DNA of 64,000 nucleotides from Erinaceus europaeus (lineage: Eukaryota > Chordata > Mammalia > Eulipotyphla > Erinaceidae), in the NCBI RefSeq assembly GCF_950295315.1, contig NC_080177.1, forward strand, positions 83,995,216-84,059,215. The letters are read 5' to 3'. The notes under the pieces are model-generated. The model had not been told where the DNA came from, did not search any database, and worked only from the letters and a program-made list of their open reading frames with translations. Shown here piece by piece: positions 42,799 through 53,794 of the stretch. Position 1 is the first letter of the stretch; the number at the start of each line of letters is the position of its first letter. A program made the translations under genes and the position numbers.

Positions 42799-43354
42799 CT
42801 TTTTGTTGATTTAAAACACTCTAGTCACAAAAAAATCACATGAAAAGGATCAGCCTCCAAAGCTGACTTCCCTCACAAATTACCCAGAAGTCCCAGCTCA
42901 TGTTACAATTTCATCGGTGAACATTAAAATGATTTTTCAATTTTCTCACTCGACTTCTTCTATCTCTGCTGAAAACAAGAGATGACACTGTGTGATAAGA
43001 GCAAGTCACTTCAGATCAGACCAACTTGACTTTTGTCTTGCAGTCAATCACATGCAGATCAAATGTGTTTCTTTCCAAAGAACGCATTGGAAAGCTCATA
43101 AAGAAACACTTCTCATATTTTTAGAAATTCAAAGGTTCTTTTCTAAACTCCTCTGTTTTTAATCCTTTGTCACATTGATAAGCTGTGAATTTTAACTTAT
43201 CACTTTACTATATCTTCAGAACAAGAGGAGAAAGCAAAGTCTTTATTTGAAGTAAAAACAGAATAAAATTTCTGTTACAATATATCTCATTAAGATGTAG
43301 AACTAAAGAGGCCACAAAAATGAACCCCAGTTGACCAACAGAGCTTATTTTTCC
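42799..43354. other. No gene seen
   Basis: No recognised repeat or exon. Confidence 0.55.
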
Positions 43355-43551
43355 TATCTTTTTTTTTTAATTTGTTTATTTTGGATAGAGACGGGAATTG
43401 AGAAGGAAGTGGGGAATAGACAGAGAGAGAAAAAAAAAATCTACTGCAAAGTTTCACTGCTTGTGAAGCTTACCCTTTGCAGGAGGACCAGGGGCCTGAG
43501 CTGGGTCCCTGTGACATGCACACTCACCAGGTGAGCCACCTCCTGGCCCTT
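43355..43551 (-). mobile_element. Type B SINE, diverged
   Basis: The minus strand has GGGCCAGGAGGTGGCTCACC and a weakened B box (AGCTCAGGCCCC), CTGCAAAGGG and AAAATAAACAAATT at the tail. Confidence 0.82.
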
Positions 43552-43765
43552 TATTCTGTCTTTACTGTTGTTGCTGTCGTTGACATTGCTGGGACTTCAC
43601 CATTCTGTGCCATCTTTTCAGACAGAGATAGACAGAAATAGCAGAGAAAGAAAGACGCCAGAGCCCCCAAAGCTTTCTCTAACGTAGTGGAGGTGAGGCT
43701 CGAACCCAGGTCACAAGTGTAGCAGAGCAGGCGTACTACCCATGTGAGTGATTCTGCCAGCCCTG
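43552..43765 (-). mobile_element. Older tRNA-derived SINE
   Basis: The minus strand gives GGGCTGGCAGAATCACTCAC, then GGTTCGAGCCTCACC, AGAAAGCTTTGGGGG and an AACAGTAAAGACAG tail. The B box is recognisable; the head differs from types A, B, C and F. Confidence 0.65.
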
Positions 43766-44662
43766 TGACTTTTTCAATAAACCAGAATTGTACGCAGAAC
43801 ATCCTCATTCAAGATGCTTTTAAATATTTTGAGAGAACTAAGAAAAGCAAGAAATGCTATACTAGAAATATCCCAAATAAACGGATATATTGCAGAGTCA
43901 TAGGTTAAATTAGCAGCAAATGATAGACACAGTGTATTCTGGGCTCTGGGTATATACAAGGATTTGCTGAGAGAACTTCATGAATAAAGAAATGTGGACT
44001 TTATGAAATGTGTCTGTCATTCGCCTTGTCTCTGAAATTATGCAGAATGAGTGGAATAGATAGAAACCCTGAGGCTCTCAAGAGCTCCTTACAGTTTTAT
44101 GATTGTTCCTTTTAATCCTCCATCATCTAGAGAGTGCCGAAGTTCCCTGGATGACATTTCACTATTCAGTGAGTGTTTTCCACGGGCCAGACAATGTGCT
44201 AAATGCTAAGAAGTTCTGTGACTCACACCGGCATGGACTGACAGAAAGACTACAACACTTTCCATTAGATTTGAATTTTACATAAATTAGTAATTTCATA
44301 GCCTCATTATGCCCCAAATATAACGTGAAAGAGCATTTTCCTTTTTCAAGACTCACAACTCTAGGCCAGTGGGGAGGGAGTCTTCGTATCTGCTCTTCAG
44401 AACAAAGTCTGTACACCCATCTGTGCAGGGAGCTGGGCTCTGATCTAGCCACACGCCCACTGATGCCCTAGCTTCACCTCTTCTGTGTTTGCCTGTTTTT
44501 CCATGACAATGGTCTCTTCCTTACTTGTGGAATTACATCTTTCTTTGAGTAAACAGGTCTTCATAGGTAATGAAGTGTAAAAGGCAAAGGGTTCCCAGAT
44601 TTCACATGCTTGATGGCATCTTGATATACAAGTGATAGTCTGAGTTCAGAATTCTGGACTAG
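43766..44662. other. No gene seen
   Basis: About 900 bp without recognised repeats or exons. Confidence 0.55.
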
Positions 44663-44672
44663 AAATTATGTT

Positions 44673-44863
44673 ATGAAGTTGAAAAACAAGATCAAACAAG
44701 TAAAAGTTTCTGGGGTGGAGGGAGGGGAGGGCTCAGGTCCTGGAACAGGATGGCAGAGTACCGAGTGGGGGGTGTATTGTTATGTGGAAAACTGGGAAGT
44801 GTTATGCATGTACCAACTACTGCATTTTACTGTTGGCTATAAACCATTAATCCCCCAGTAAAT
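44673..44863 (+). mobile_element. L1 3' end with 10-bp target duplication
   Basis: Begins ATGAAGTTGAAAAACAAG and ends TTAATCCCCCAGTAAAT. Direct repeats AAATTATGTT at 44663-44672 and 44864-44873 define a 191-bp 5'-truncated insertion. Confidence 0.92.
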
Positions 44864-45239
44864 AAATTATGTTCCTTCAGATTCTGAAGATATTGCCCTC
44901 CTGTCCTCTAATATCTGTCTTGCTGATTTGGGCACAAGGTAAGATAGGTGTAAGATGCCTGCTTGTGCACAGAGACTCACTTCTTTCTTGGGGCTTCATG
45001 TAAATGATAGGAGTAGAATTACTAAAAGAATAAGTCATAACCACACAGGGAATGAAATATTAACAACTGCATGATAAGCTGATTCATAAAAAAACAAAAC
45101 AAAAACAGACTGAGTACTGCCTGAGGGAGGAGGAAACACCACTCGGTCACGGCCCACGAAGTACTACAGTCAGGGAGAGGACAGCTTTGCTCACAGAACA
45201 TAGTGATCTAGGAGGCAGAAACACCAGAGCCACTGGTGG

Positions 45240-45375
45240 GTGACACTGGGCTGAAATGCTCATCTGGGCGGTGTGCTGCCTTGTCATGTATGTGAGTCAG
45301 TTCAAGCCTGGCCCCCATCACACCAAAGGAAACTTGGGTGCTGTGGCCTCTCTCTCTGTCTCTCTGTTTCTAGTT
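45240..45375 (+). mobile_element. Type F SINE
   Basis: GGCTGAAATGCTCATCTGGG, GTTCAAGCCTGGCCCCC, GGGTGCTGTGGCCTCTC and a CT tract are shared with the copy at 16893-17118. Confidence 0.75.
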
Positions 45376-45582
45376 AAAAAATAGTAGGTAGTAAATAGTA
45401 CGGGCCTAAAATGCAGAGATTGATCAATACACTGCAAATCAAAGAGCTGATATCTATTTCCAATCCAGAAAATATCAAATGCGGGGCTTCTTTTTCAGCA
45501 GTCAGGTCTCGTGCATTTGGGAGGTTGCTGCTCTGGCCACTTTTCCACTCAGAGATAAGGAAGGGGCGATCACAGCACTGGG

Positions 45583-46011
45583 CTTGTCCCCAGCCCCGTG
45601 ACACTCCTGTGTAGTCCCAGGCTTGTCCCCAGCCCTGTGACACCCCTGTGTAGTCCCAGGCTTGTCCCCAGCCCCGTGACACCCCTCTGTAATCCCAGGC
45701 TTGTCTCCAGCCCCGTGACACCCCTGTGTAGTCCCAGGCTTGTCCCCAGCCCCGTGACACCCCTGTGTAGTCCCAGGCTTGTCCCCAGCCCCGTGACACT
45801 CCTGTGTAGTCCCAGGCTTGTCCCCAGCCCCGTGACACCCCTGTGTAGTCCCAGGCTTGTCCCCAGCCCCGTGACACCCCTGTGTAGTCCCAGGCTTGTC
45901 CCCAGCCCCGTGACACTCCTGTGTAGTCCCAGGCTTGTCCCCAGCCCCGTGACACTCCTGTGTAGTCCCAGGCTTGTCCCCAGCCCCGTGACACTCCTGT
46001 GTAGTCCCAGG
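45583..46011. repeat. 39-bp minisatellite, exactly 11 units
   Basis: The unit runs CTTGTCCCCAGCCCCGTGAC then ACCCCTGTGTAGTCCCAGG. 429 bp divide into 11 units with no length variation. Substitutions are few: C/T at ACAC(C/T)CC, CCTGTGAC in unit 2, CTCTGTAATCC in unit 3, TCTCC in unit 4. Because 39 is divisible by 3, both strands stay open (206 codons minus, 169 codons plus) with a 13-residue repeat. I judge these frames artefacts of the period. Confidence 0.97.
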
Positions 46012-46149
46012 GCTCAGTCTCAGGTCACACTCACGGCAAGGCAGACGCCCTCTCTCCAGGCAGCTAATTTATATATAGTAAAGGAACATACCACACACTG
46101 GAGATAATTATTCAGCATGCTCACCGTCTCATGCTAGTCAGTAAAGAAA

Positions 46150-46600
46150 TGGTCTAAAGGACTCTCACAGATAAGAAAAGCTCAATGAGAGAATTTCAAC
46201 AAAGTCAGAGAGAGTACAACAGAAGTTCCAACAAAAACTGAAGAACTAAAGAGTACAATAATGGAAGCAAGTTGATAATAAATATATATTACAAGGGATC
46301 ACTGGCATTAGGACAGAAGCCAAAGATCAATGTGGTTAGCTGGCAGAGAGAAAACATTTTTAAAATCCAGGAACATAATAAAAACAAATGAGGATGATAA
46401 CAGGTGATTAGGCAGCATCCAGAAAACAACTGTCACGTCACAGGGATGTGAAAGATGAAGCAAAGAGATAAAATTCTGATGAGAAGAAACAAAAGCGAAG
46501 ATTTTTCCCAAAACCTAGAAAAGAGGCAGATACTCTTATCTAGGAAGCTCTAAGAGCTCAAAACAAAATACACTCAGACCAACACACGAGAATGTTGAGG
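46150..46600 (+). mobile_element. Possible old L1 5'/ORF1-region fragment
   Basis: A-rich sequence with motifs such as AACAAAGTCAGAGAGAGTAC and CCTAGAAAAGAGGCAGATAC, plausibly leading into the better L1 match from 47401. Weak evidence. Confidence 0.35.
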
Positions 46601-46728
46601 TACATTCATTGTGTAGAGCAAGGGGCCTTTGCTATAAAACAAAAGGAAACGGATGGCCAGATGACAGACCAACCAACCAAAATGCAGATGTGTGTAAGCG
46701 ATATCCGTCTTCAAAAAAACCCTGTGAC

Positions 46729-46852
46729 TCTGTCTTCCCTTCCTCTCTTCATTTCTCTCTGTCCTATCCAACAACGACGACATCAAATAACAACAATAAT
46801 AACTACAATAATGAAACATCAAGAGCAACAAAAGGGAATAAATTAAAAACAA
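46729..46852 (+). mobile_element. 5'-truncated A-short SINE with 16-bp target duplication
   Basis: Only the last 124 bp of a type A SINE (TCTGTCTTCCCTTCCTC onward) are present, yet direct repeats AAAAAAACCCTGTGAC at 46713-46728 and 46853-46868 flank it perfectly. So the truncation happened on insertion, not by later deletion. Confidence 0.93.
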
Positions 46853-47172
46853 AAAAAAACCCTGTGACATGTAAAGTGGAGGCCCAGAACAAAGAGCAGG
46901 GGGTCAGAAAAAAAAAATGCTGGTGTGTAGCCCAAACAGTCACTGATGACTGTAAAGATGCAGGGTTTCTTTGCCCTATGAGCAGGGGCTCTCCTCGATG
47001 GCTCGCTGCCGACGGCTGTTGCAGGGCTAGCCACAAACCTTTTCTTTCTTGTTCTCTCTGCTGCTCACTTTGGAGAGCCTATATGTGTCTCTGCATGTCT
47101 TTTCCTTTGCTTTCCTGCTTCAAAAATTGCTTGATGGTGTCTGAGCTGATGATGTTTGAGAGATTCTTCCTC

Positions 47173-47388
47173 GGGGCCCGGTGGTGGCGCACCTGGTTGA
47201 GAGCACATGTTACAAGGCTCAAGGACCCAGGTTCAAGCTCCTGGTCTCCACCTACAGGGGGAAAGCTTTGCAAGTGGTGAAGCAGGGCTGCAGGTGTCTC
47301 TCTGTCTCTCCCTCTTTATCTCCCTCTACACTTTCCATTTCTGACTGTCTCTATCCAGTAAATAAATATGGTTAAAAAAAATTTTAAT
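47173..47388 (+). mobile_element. Type B SINE with 12-bp target duplication
   Basis: Head GGGGCCCGGTGGTGGCGCACC, split as GGGGCCCGGTGG / TGGCGCACC, B box GGTTCAAGCTCC. Direct repeats AGATTCTTCCTC at 47161-47172 and 47389-47400. Confidence 0.95.
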
Positions 47389-47539
47389 AGATTCTTCCTC
47401 CAACCTCCCATTAGAATCCAGAAACAAGCAAGAATACCATCCGTTCCCAGCTACAACAAGGCATATTATAACTAAAATGGTAAATATCAAATATAACGTC
47501 TTAAAAGCAGCAAGAGAAAAGCAAAGAAAGGCTGAGTGT

Positions 47540-47695
47540 TGGGGTTGGGGGTAGTAGCATCCTGGTTATGCAAATGGTTTTCATGTGTGAGGTTCTGAGG
47601 TCCTAGACTCCATGACCCTCATCCTGACCATAAGTTGAGCAGTGCTCTGGTATATCTCTATTTTTCTCTCTATAAATAAATAGGTTTTTTAAAAT
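47540..47695 (+). mobile_element. Type C SINE, diverged
   Basis: GGTAGTAGCATCCTGGTTATG, split as GGTAGTAGCATCC / TGGTTATG, CATGTGTGAGGTTCTGAGG and GAGCAGTGCTCTGGT, tail TATAAATAAATAGG. Confidence 0.8.
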
Positions 47696-47970
47696 ATTAA
47701 GACTATTAGCAGAAACTATAACAGAAAGATTGGCATTATATATTCAAACTTTTAAATGGGAATGATTTCCAACCAAGAATACTCTATACCCAGCCAGGTC
47801 ACCGCTCAGATTTGAAAGAGTGACAATTTTTTTTAAACACATGTTTGACTTAATTCACCAAACCAGCCCTACAAGAAATGCTAAAGGACATCAAACTGAA
47901 AAGTTTCTGCACAACAAAGGAAACTATTACCAAAAAAGAAAGACACCCTACAGAATGAAAAAAGATCTTT

Positions 47971-48190
47971 TTCTTTTTTTACTTTTTTATTATCTTTATT
48001 TATTGGATAAAGACAGCCAGAAATCAAGAGGAAGGAGGAGATAGAGAGGGAGAGAGACAGAGCGACACCTGCAGCCTTGCTTCACCACTCGCAAAGCTTC
48101 CCCCCTGCAGATGGGGACCAGGGCCTTGAACCTGAGTCCTTATGCACTGTAGCATGTGTGCTCAACCAGGTGCATGACCTCCCAGCCCCT
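47971..48190 (-). mobile_element. Type B SINE with 14-bp target duplication
   Basis: A full inverted copy in the old L1. Perfect direct repeats GAAAAAAGATCTTT at 47957-47970 and 48191-48204. Confidence 0.96.
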
Positions 48191-48728
48191 GAAAAAAGAT
48201 CTTTATACACCATACCACATATAAAAAATTAATAACAGGTAATGTAAAGAACTCACTAAACTCAGCAAAAAAAAAAGGGGGGGAACATTAAAAATGAGGA
48301 GATGACATGGACAGGATATTCAACCAAGAAGACACTCAGAAGGCCAACAGTGAAAAAATGTTCCAAGTCACTCAGTATCAGAGAAACACAAATAAAGACC
48401 ACTTCACACCTGTGAGAACTGCATAGGTCACAGAAAGGACAGAAACAAGTGTCCATGAGGGTGAGGGTAAAAGAAACCCTTCTCCACTGCTGGTGGCAAT
48501 AAAAATTGGTATCCTGAATGACGTCACCCATGAGAGATGTATTAGAATAAAGTGAGGCATGAATCAAAGCTAAATGAAAATAAAAATTTAGTCTTTCACT
48601 GTAGAACAAAGGTTACTAAAGGGGGTGTGGGGAGTGGGGAAGGAATGAGAGGGAGATTGCCAAAGTAGAGAGCGGCCAACAGAGTTTTGAGGAGGAGTAT
48701 TGGTACTTTGGTCTGATATAGTAGCATA

Positions 48729-49560
48729 TTTATTTATTTTATTTATTTAGTTATTTATTTATAAAAAAGGAAACACTGACAAAACCATAGGATAAGAGGG
48801 GTACAACTCCACACAATTCCCACCACCAGAACTCCGTATCCCATCCCCTCCCCTGATAGCTTTCCTATTCTTTATCCCTCTGGGAGCATGGACCCAGGGT
48901 CACTGTGGGATGCAGAAGGTGGAAGGTCTGGCTTCTGTAATTGCTTCCCCGCTGAACATGGGCATTGGCAGGTGGATCCATACTCCCAGCCTGTCTCTCT
49001 CTTTCCCTAGTGGGGCAGGGCTCTGGGGAAGTGGGGCTCCAGGACACATTGGTGGGGTTGTCTGTCCAGGGAAGGCTGTTTAGCATCCTGCTAGCATCTG
49101 GAACCTGGTGACTGAAAAGAGAGTTAACATACAAAGCCAAACAGATTGTTGACCAATCATGGACCTAAAGGCTGGAATAGCTCAGATTAAGAGTTTGGGG
49201 GGTTCTCCATTTTGTAGATAGTTAGTAGTCCTATTTTAGTTATATTCCAAAGGGCCTGTGACTATACTAGTTTTTTTTTTCTTTGTTATTTTTTTCCCCT
49301 GAGCTTGAAGTCTGATATGCAGGTGGATCCAAGTTATTGTCTGGGGAGATGATGTCATGGCTGGAAAAAGGAACAGAAAGCTGGACCAGGGAAGAGAGTA
49401 GCTCCCTAATATGAGAAAGGTGCATACATAATGTTGACTATAAACCCCATTGATTTGATGTGGTCTGGGGTCCATATTCAGCTTAGGAGCCTTTGTGACC
49501 TCTGCATCCCTGGAGATCTGAACTCACATTCTGTGGTCGTGAGTAGAAATGTCCCAAGCT
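48729..49560 (-). mobile_element. LINE D, 832-bp 5'-truncated copy with target duplication
   Basis: The minus strand runs from AGCTTGGGACATTTCTACTC to the TTTATAAATAAATAAC tail and matches 40440-41446 throughout. Direct repeats AGTAGCATA at 48720-48728 and 49561-49569 fix both ends and confirm a retrotransposition. Confidence 0.9.
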
Positions 49561-49598
49561 AGTAGCATACTTTAAGTGATATAAAATTTATATCCCTA

Positions 49599-49742
49599 GC
49601 TGAGGAGACAGCATAGTGACTATGCAAAAGACTCTCATACATGAGGCTCCAGTGTTCCAAGTTCAATCCCCTAAACCACCATAAGCCAGAGCTGAGCAGT
49701 GCTTTGGAAAAGATAAATAAATAAAATATAAATAAATAAAAT
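49599..49742 (+). mobile_element. Type C SINE
   Basis: GAGGAGACAGCATAGTGAC, ATGAGGCTCCAGTGTTCC, GTTCAATCCCCTAAACC, CAGAGCTGAGCAGTGC and a tail with repeated AATAAATAAAATA. Confidence 0.9.
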
Positions 49743-49744
49743 AC

Positions 49745-50012
49745 ACTAGGGAAAGACAGAAACAGGCTGAGGTATGGATCCACCTGCCAATACCCATGTC
49801 CAGTAGAGAAGCAATTACAGAAGCCAGACCTCCCACCTTCTGCACCCCATAAAGAATTTTGGTCCAGACTCCCAGAGAGATAAAGAATAGGGAAGCTTCC
49901 AGTGGAGGGGAAGGGATACAGAGCTTTGGTGGTTGGAACTACATGGAATTATACTCCTATTATCTTACAATCTTATAAATAATTATTAAATCACTAATAA
50001 AAATTTTTAAAG
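49745..50012 (+). mobile_element. LINE D 3' end, short form
   Basis: Starts ACTAGGGAAAGACAGAAAC and ends TTATTAAATCACTAATAAAA. It follows immediately on a type C SINE tail. Confidence 0.8.
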
Positions 50013-50039
50013 AGTGAATTGACAGAACTTATGAAAAAA

Positions 50040-50805
50040 AATTAAGAATACTTCAAAGAAAACAGACACCAAACACTAAAATGAAGAACACAAAGTTAAG
50101 GTAAAGGAAACTATCCATAGAAGACAGCAAGAAACAAAACAAAAACCACTAAAAGTAATGAAAATAATATAATAATGGACAGCATCAAGAGGAACAACAT
50201 TCATGTCATAGGGCTACAAGAAAGAAAAGACGGAGAGATGAGAGACAGAATTCATATATGAAGAAATTCTAGGTGGGCAGGAAGTGGTGCACCTGGTTAA
50301 GCACACACATTATACTGAGCAAAGATGCAGGTTCAAGCCCCTGGTCCCCATCTGCAGGGGGAAAGTTTCACATACAGTGAAGCTGGGCTGCAGGTGTCTC
50401 TCTCTTTCCCTTCCTATCCCCCCTCAATTTCTCTGTCTATATCCAATAATAAATAGAAGTATTTAATAAAAACTTAAAAGACATCCTAGCTGAAAATGTC
50501 CCAAAATTAGAGCATGACCCCAGACCCAGAGGCTGACAAAAAAAATTAACTCAAACCTAAGTTTACCAATGTATATGCTAGTTAAAATGACAAAACTCAA
50601 AGACAAAGAGATAATTCTGAGGGCTGCTAGAGTAAAGCTAAAAGTCATATAGAAAGGAAATCCTATAAGACTTTCAGCTAGCTAGTTGAATTCTTTACAA
50701 TAACTCCAAAGGCTAGAAAGAACTGACAGGATATATTCTGAATAAAAAGGACTCCACCCAAGAATACTGTATCCTGCTAAATTATCAATCAAGTTTGAAG
50801 GAGAT
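50040..50805 (+). mobile_element. Old L1 fragment, interrupted
   Basis: A-rich L1 sequence with AGCTGAAAATGTCCCAAAAT, AACTCAAAGACAAAGAG and CACCCAAGAATACTGTATCC. Split by a type B SINE at 50272-50480 and continuing at 51652-51735 after an LTR-like block and a type C fragment. Confidence 0.75.
50272..50480 (+). mobile_element. Type B SINE
   Basis: GGTGGGCAGGAAGTGGTGC head, B box GGTTCAAGCCC, body, and CCAATAATAAATAGAAG tail. Confidence 0.9.
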
Positions 50806-50808
50806 GAT

Positions 50809-51537
50809 GTGGGGCTAGTGACGCAAGAGAGAGATGACCCAGGAACTGAGCAAGTGGCATTGAGGCCATTCAAATCTTTATTCAACAAACGCCCCAGAGT
50901 TGGGCGGTTGCACACGGGATTAAGCACACATGGCGCAAAATGCAAGGGCTGGTGTCAGCCTCCCAGTCCAAAGCATGAGCGCTCCTCAAGGCTGGAAAAG
51001 GAAAGACCCAAGTTGGAAACGGAAGTGGCTTGACAATACCATACATGGTTAAGAAAGGGACAGAGAAAGGTAAAAGGGGGCTGGGAAAGGTATGAACTTC
51101 CTTGGCAACTGTTGCAGGGGGTTAACTGGTAGAATTAATAGAACCCTGCAGTCTTGAGGGTAGGAAAAGAATATATGAAATGAACAGAATGGATGGAGGA
51201 ATAGGAAGGAGACCTTAAGTCATTTGATAGACACAGCAGAACATTAATATGTAGATAATAAGAGAGAGCGGCCATTGTATCAAGGAATGCAGGGTGCAGC
51301 AGGGGAGCTGGCCTAATGTTTTAAGGAATGCCTCGCCCCTGGAGGCAGAAAAATGCAGGGTTTCTGGAGACAGGGAGTGACTGACAGGGAAGCAAAAAAC
51401 TGAGTCCATGCCTCTTCCAAGCTCAGCCTCACAAGAGGGAGTCTGACAGGAAGATTCATTTCCCTAGTTTCCCATTTTTCAATGGGAAAAGCCTCACCAC
51501 ACTCAACCTGGTTCTCACAGTATTCCCAGCAAGACAT
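50809..51537 (-). mobile_element. Candidate solo LTR containing a SINE head
   Basis: Read on the minus strand the block starts TGTCTTGCTGGGAATACTG and ends CACTAGCCCCACA, the TG...CA ends expected of an LTR. An AATAAA (complement at 50877-50882) lies about 70 bp before the end. It sits inside one old L1. It carries a + strand type A SINE head at 50893-50960 (GTTGGGCGGTTGCACACGGG to GTGTCAGCCTCCC). No internal viral genes. The target duplication is not clear. Confidence 0.5.
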
Positions 51538-51540
51538 GGT

Positions 51541-51648
51541 TAGTTTTGTTGTTTGTTTGGTTTATAATGGTGCAGGGGAATTGAACCTGGAATTTTTGGA
51601 GACTCAGGCATGAGTCTTTTTGCATTGCAATTTTGCTCTCTCCAGCCC
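51541..51648 (-). mobile_element. Type C SINE fragment
   Basis: The minus strand has GGAGAGAGCAAAATTGCAATG, split as GGAGAGAGCAAAA / TTGCAATG, CATGCCTGAGTCTCC and GGTTCAATTCCCCTGCACC. Confidence 0.75.
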
Positions 51649-51651
51649 CCA

Positions 51652-51735
51652 CAAATAGTTTTTCGAATAAGCAAAAGCTGAAGGAATTTATTACCACTAA
51701 GCCAAGTTGACGAGAGTTATGAACAGGGTTCATAT
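51652..51735 (+). mobile_element. Old L1 continuation
   Basis: AGTTTTTCGAATAAGCAAAAG and GAAGGAATTTATTACCAC continue the L1 broken at about 50805. Confidence 0.7.
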
Positions 51736-51817
51736 GAAAGGGAAATAAAGAATAATCTCATCTATGGGGAAAAATAAGTCCAGGAAAGTAAATAAAGTCC
51801 CATGAAGACCATGGACT

Positions 51818-52290
51818 TACCCACCAGGGAAAGATAGGAACAGGCTGGGGGTATGGATCTACCTGTCAATGCCCATGCTCAGCAGAAAAGCAATTACAGA
51901 AGCCAGAACTCCCAACTTCTTACCTTCTGTACCCCCAAAACAACCTTGATTGATACTCCCAGTTGGGGAGAAGTAATAGGAGGACGAAGATAAGAGGGAT
52001 CTGCACTCCGGCTTCATCAGCACCCAGAGAGAGAGGAGGAAAAGGAGAGGGACATATAGAGGTAGTTATGTTGTCATGAGTGGCTGGGAGGGGAAGAGAG
52101 AATTGAATCAGGGAAAAAAATGGGGCAATTATGTACAAATGTGGACAGATAGTTGTAGAGATGATGGTTGGCCCATGTCTACAACCTTAGGGGAACTGTG
52201 GTGGCTTGCAGTAGGGAGACTAAAGATTCAGAACCCTGGATTCAAACCCCTGTTGACATGTAATTCTGCAATATAAATATAAATACATCA
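51818..52290 (+). mobile_element. LINE D 3' end, long form
   Basis: Starts ACCCACCAGGGAAAGATAGG, contains AGCAATTACAGAAGCC, the long-form module (GGGGAGAAGTAATAGGAGG ... GACAGATAGTTGTAGAGATG) and ends in AAATACATCATTTTT. The usual ATTAAATCACTAATAAA terminus is altered. Confidence 0.78.
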
Positions 52291-53794
52291 TTTTTTTTTT
52301 AAGACCATGGACTTAACAGCAGAACTGAGGTTTGAAAGGATGGGTGCATGGAGAAAAGTAGCTCAGTGTGCTTTGGTGAAGGGCTATCAACGCTTTTGTG
52401 GAGGTGGTGGAGAGGGAAATGTTTTTGAGGAGATGAAAAAGTGTACTTCCAAAACACTCAAGACATGTAAACACAGTTATCTCAAAAAACAAATAAAAAC
52501 TAAGAATATATCAAATAAAAACATAAAAGTAACAGCAGGTGTGATTTTTGTTATTGTATTATTCCATGCTGTCCAAGAAAAATAGCCTACATTTCTGGAG
52601 GAACGCCATGTTTGAAATTCCATAGCTTTGTGTGACATCAGCAGAATAGAGCCTTGTGTCAGCAGTGTTTTCCTGGGCTAGTCATATCTCATAAAGAATA
52701 GATGTCAGCACACCAAAAAGAATATTATGTGCCAAGCAGTGTGATCTAAAGTACCACAGCACATCCTTTAGCAGTATGGAGCAAGATTCTATCTTATGCA
52801 CCCAAAATTATTCAAAGATGTAGTGAAAAGAAGCTATCAATCCGACTGGTCATTTTTGTTAATCCAACAAAACTCCAGGTATTAACCATGAATATTAAAA
52901 GTGAAAACTGATAAATAGTCTTTGATATTGAGCATTTTTCATCCAAGATTTCTTAGAAAATATTTTGCAAATTTAAATTAGATTTATTTGTGGTGCCTAA
53001 AACTGATAAACTATAGAAAGCCCAGACTATAGCAACAGAACTTTGAGTTGAATCTTACCCTACTAGTTACTATAGATTTGGTTCGTGTAAAGGGCCAGAC
53101 TTTGCTGATAAGCACAGTCATTCAAATTTGTTACTCAAGGAGAGAATTTTTATCAAGCAAAGGAGTCTCGAGAGAATTTCTACAAACAGAAACTCTTACA
53201 AGGAAAAATTGTGCCATCTTTGGTTTCTTTTTATTATATATTACTTTATCTGCTGTAACTGACAGGAAGAATTCTGCTCCTAGAATGGCAAGATTTATTC
53301 AGAATTGCTGACTTCAGAATACTTCATGTCCTTCTGTAATCATCAGAGCAAAACATTTGAAGGGAGAAAGAATATTCTTCTGTAAAACTATCTGAACTTT
53401 GTGTTATTTGGCATGTGTATCTGCAGTTTAACTGAATTTTTTTTTCTGGCAAAGTAAGGTAGCATTGCTTGTAGAACAAACTTACTTGAAGAAACTATAC
53501 ATATTTTTGCATCCTGTTCATAACTTTTGCTCTTATTTTTCACTCTGATTTACAACTTATATTCATGAATGTTCTCAGTCGGCACACATGCTTGGTTGGT
53601 CACTTCCACCTGTGAGAACAGTTTCACTGCTTTGAAGGAAAACTTCACTCCTTCCTTTCAGGGCAATAGATTTAGACACCTGAACTGGATAGATAACTGA
53701 AGGTTCCTGTGAAGGAACACACCTCCAAAAAAGCCTCTTCTCAGTTTTCTCTCTGAAACTTCAAAGCTGTTTGTACCTCCTTCCTATCTGCAAT
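52291..53794. other. No gene seen
   Basis: About 1.5 kb, AT-rich, without recognised repeats. The 92-codon (52307-52585) and 87-codon (53048-53311) frames have no family features. Confidence 0.55.

Larger units (their letters stand above)
47401..48560 (+). mobile_element. Old L1 fragment split by two SINEs
   Basis: The pieces 47401-47539, 47696-47970 and 48191-48560 follow mammalian L1 order: AGCAGCAAGAGAAAAGCAAAG, split as AGCAGCAAGAG / AAAAGCAAAG, then ACCAAGAATACTCTATACCC, CCAGCCCTACAAGAAATGC, TGAAAAGTTTCTGCACAAC and CCACTGCTGGTGGCAATA. No frame survives. Confidence 0.8.

Noticed and set aside
45374..45994. 206-codon frame with a 13-residue repeat
   Set aside because: Explained by a 39-bp minisatellite. 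The opposite strand is open too, and there is no signal peptide, splice context or homology I can recognise.
45583..46011. CRISPR or phage-type direct repeat
   Set aside because: Units abut directly without spacers, so it is a minisatellite.
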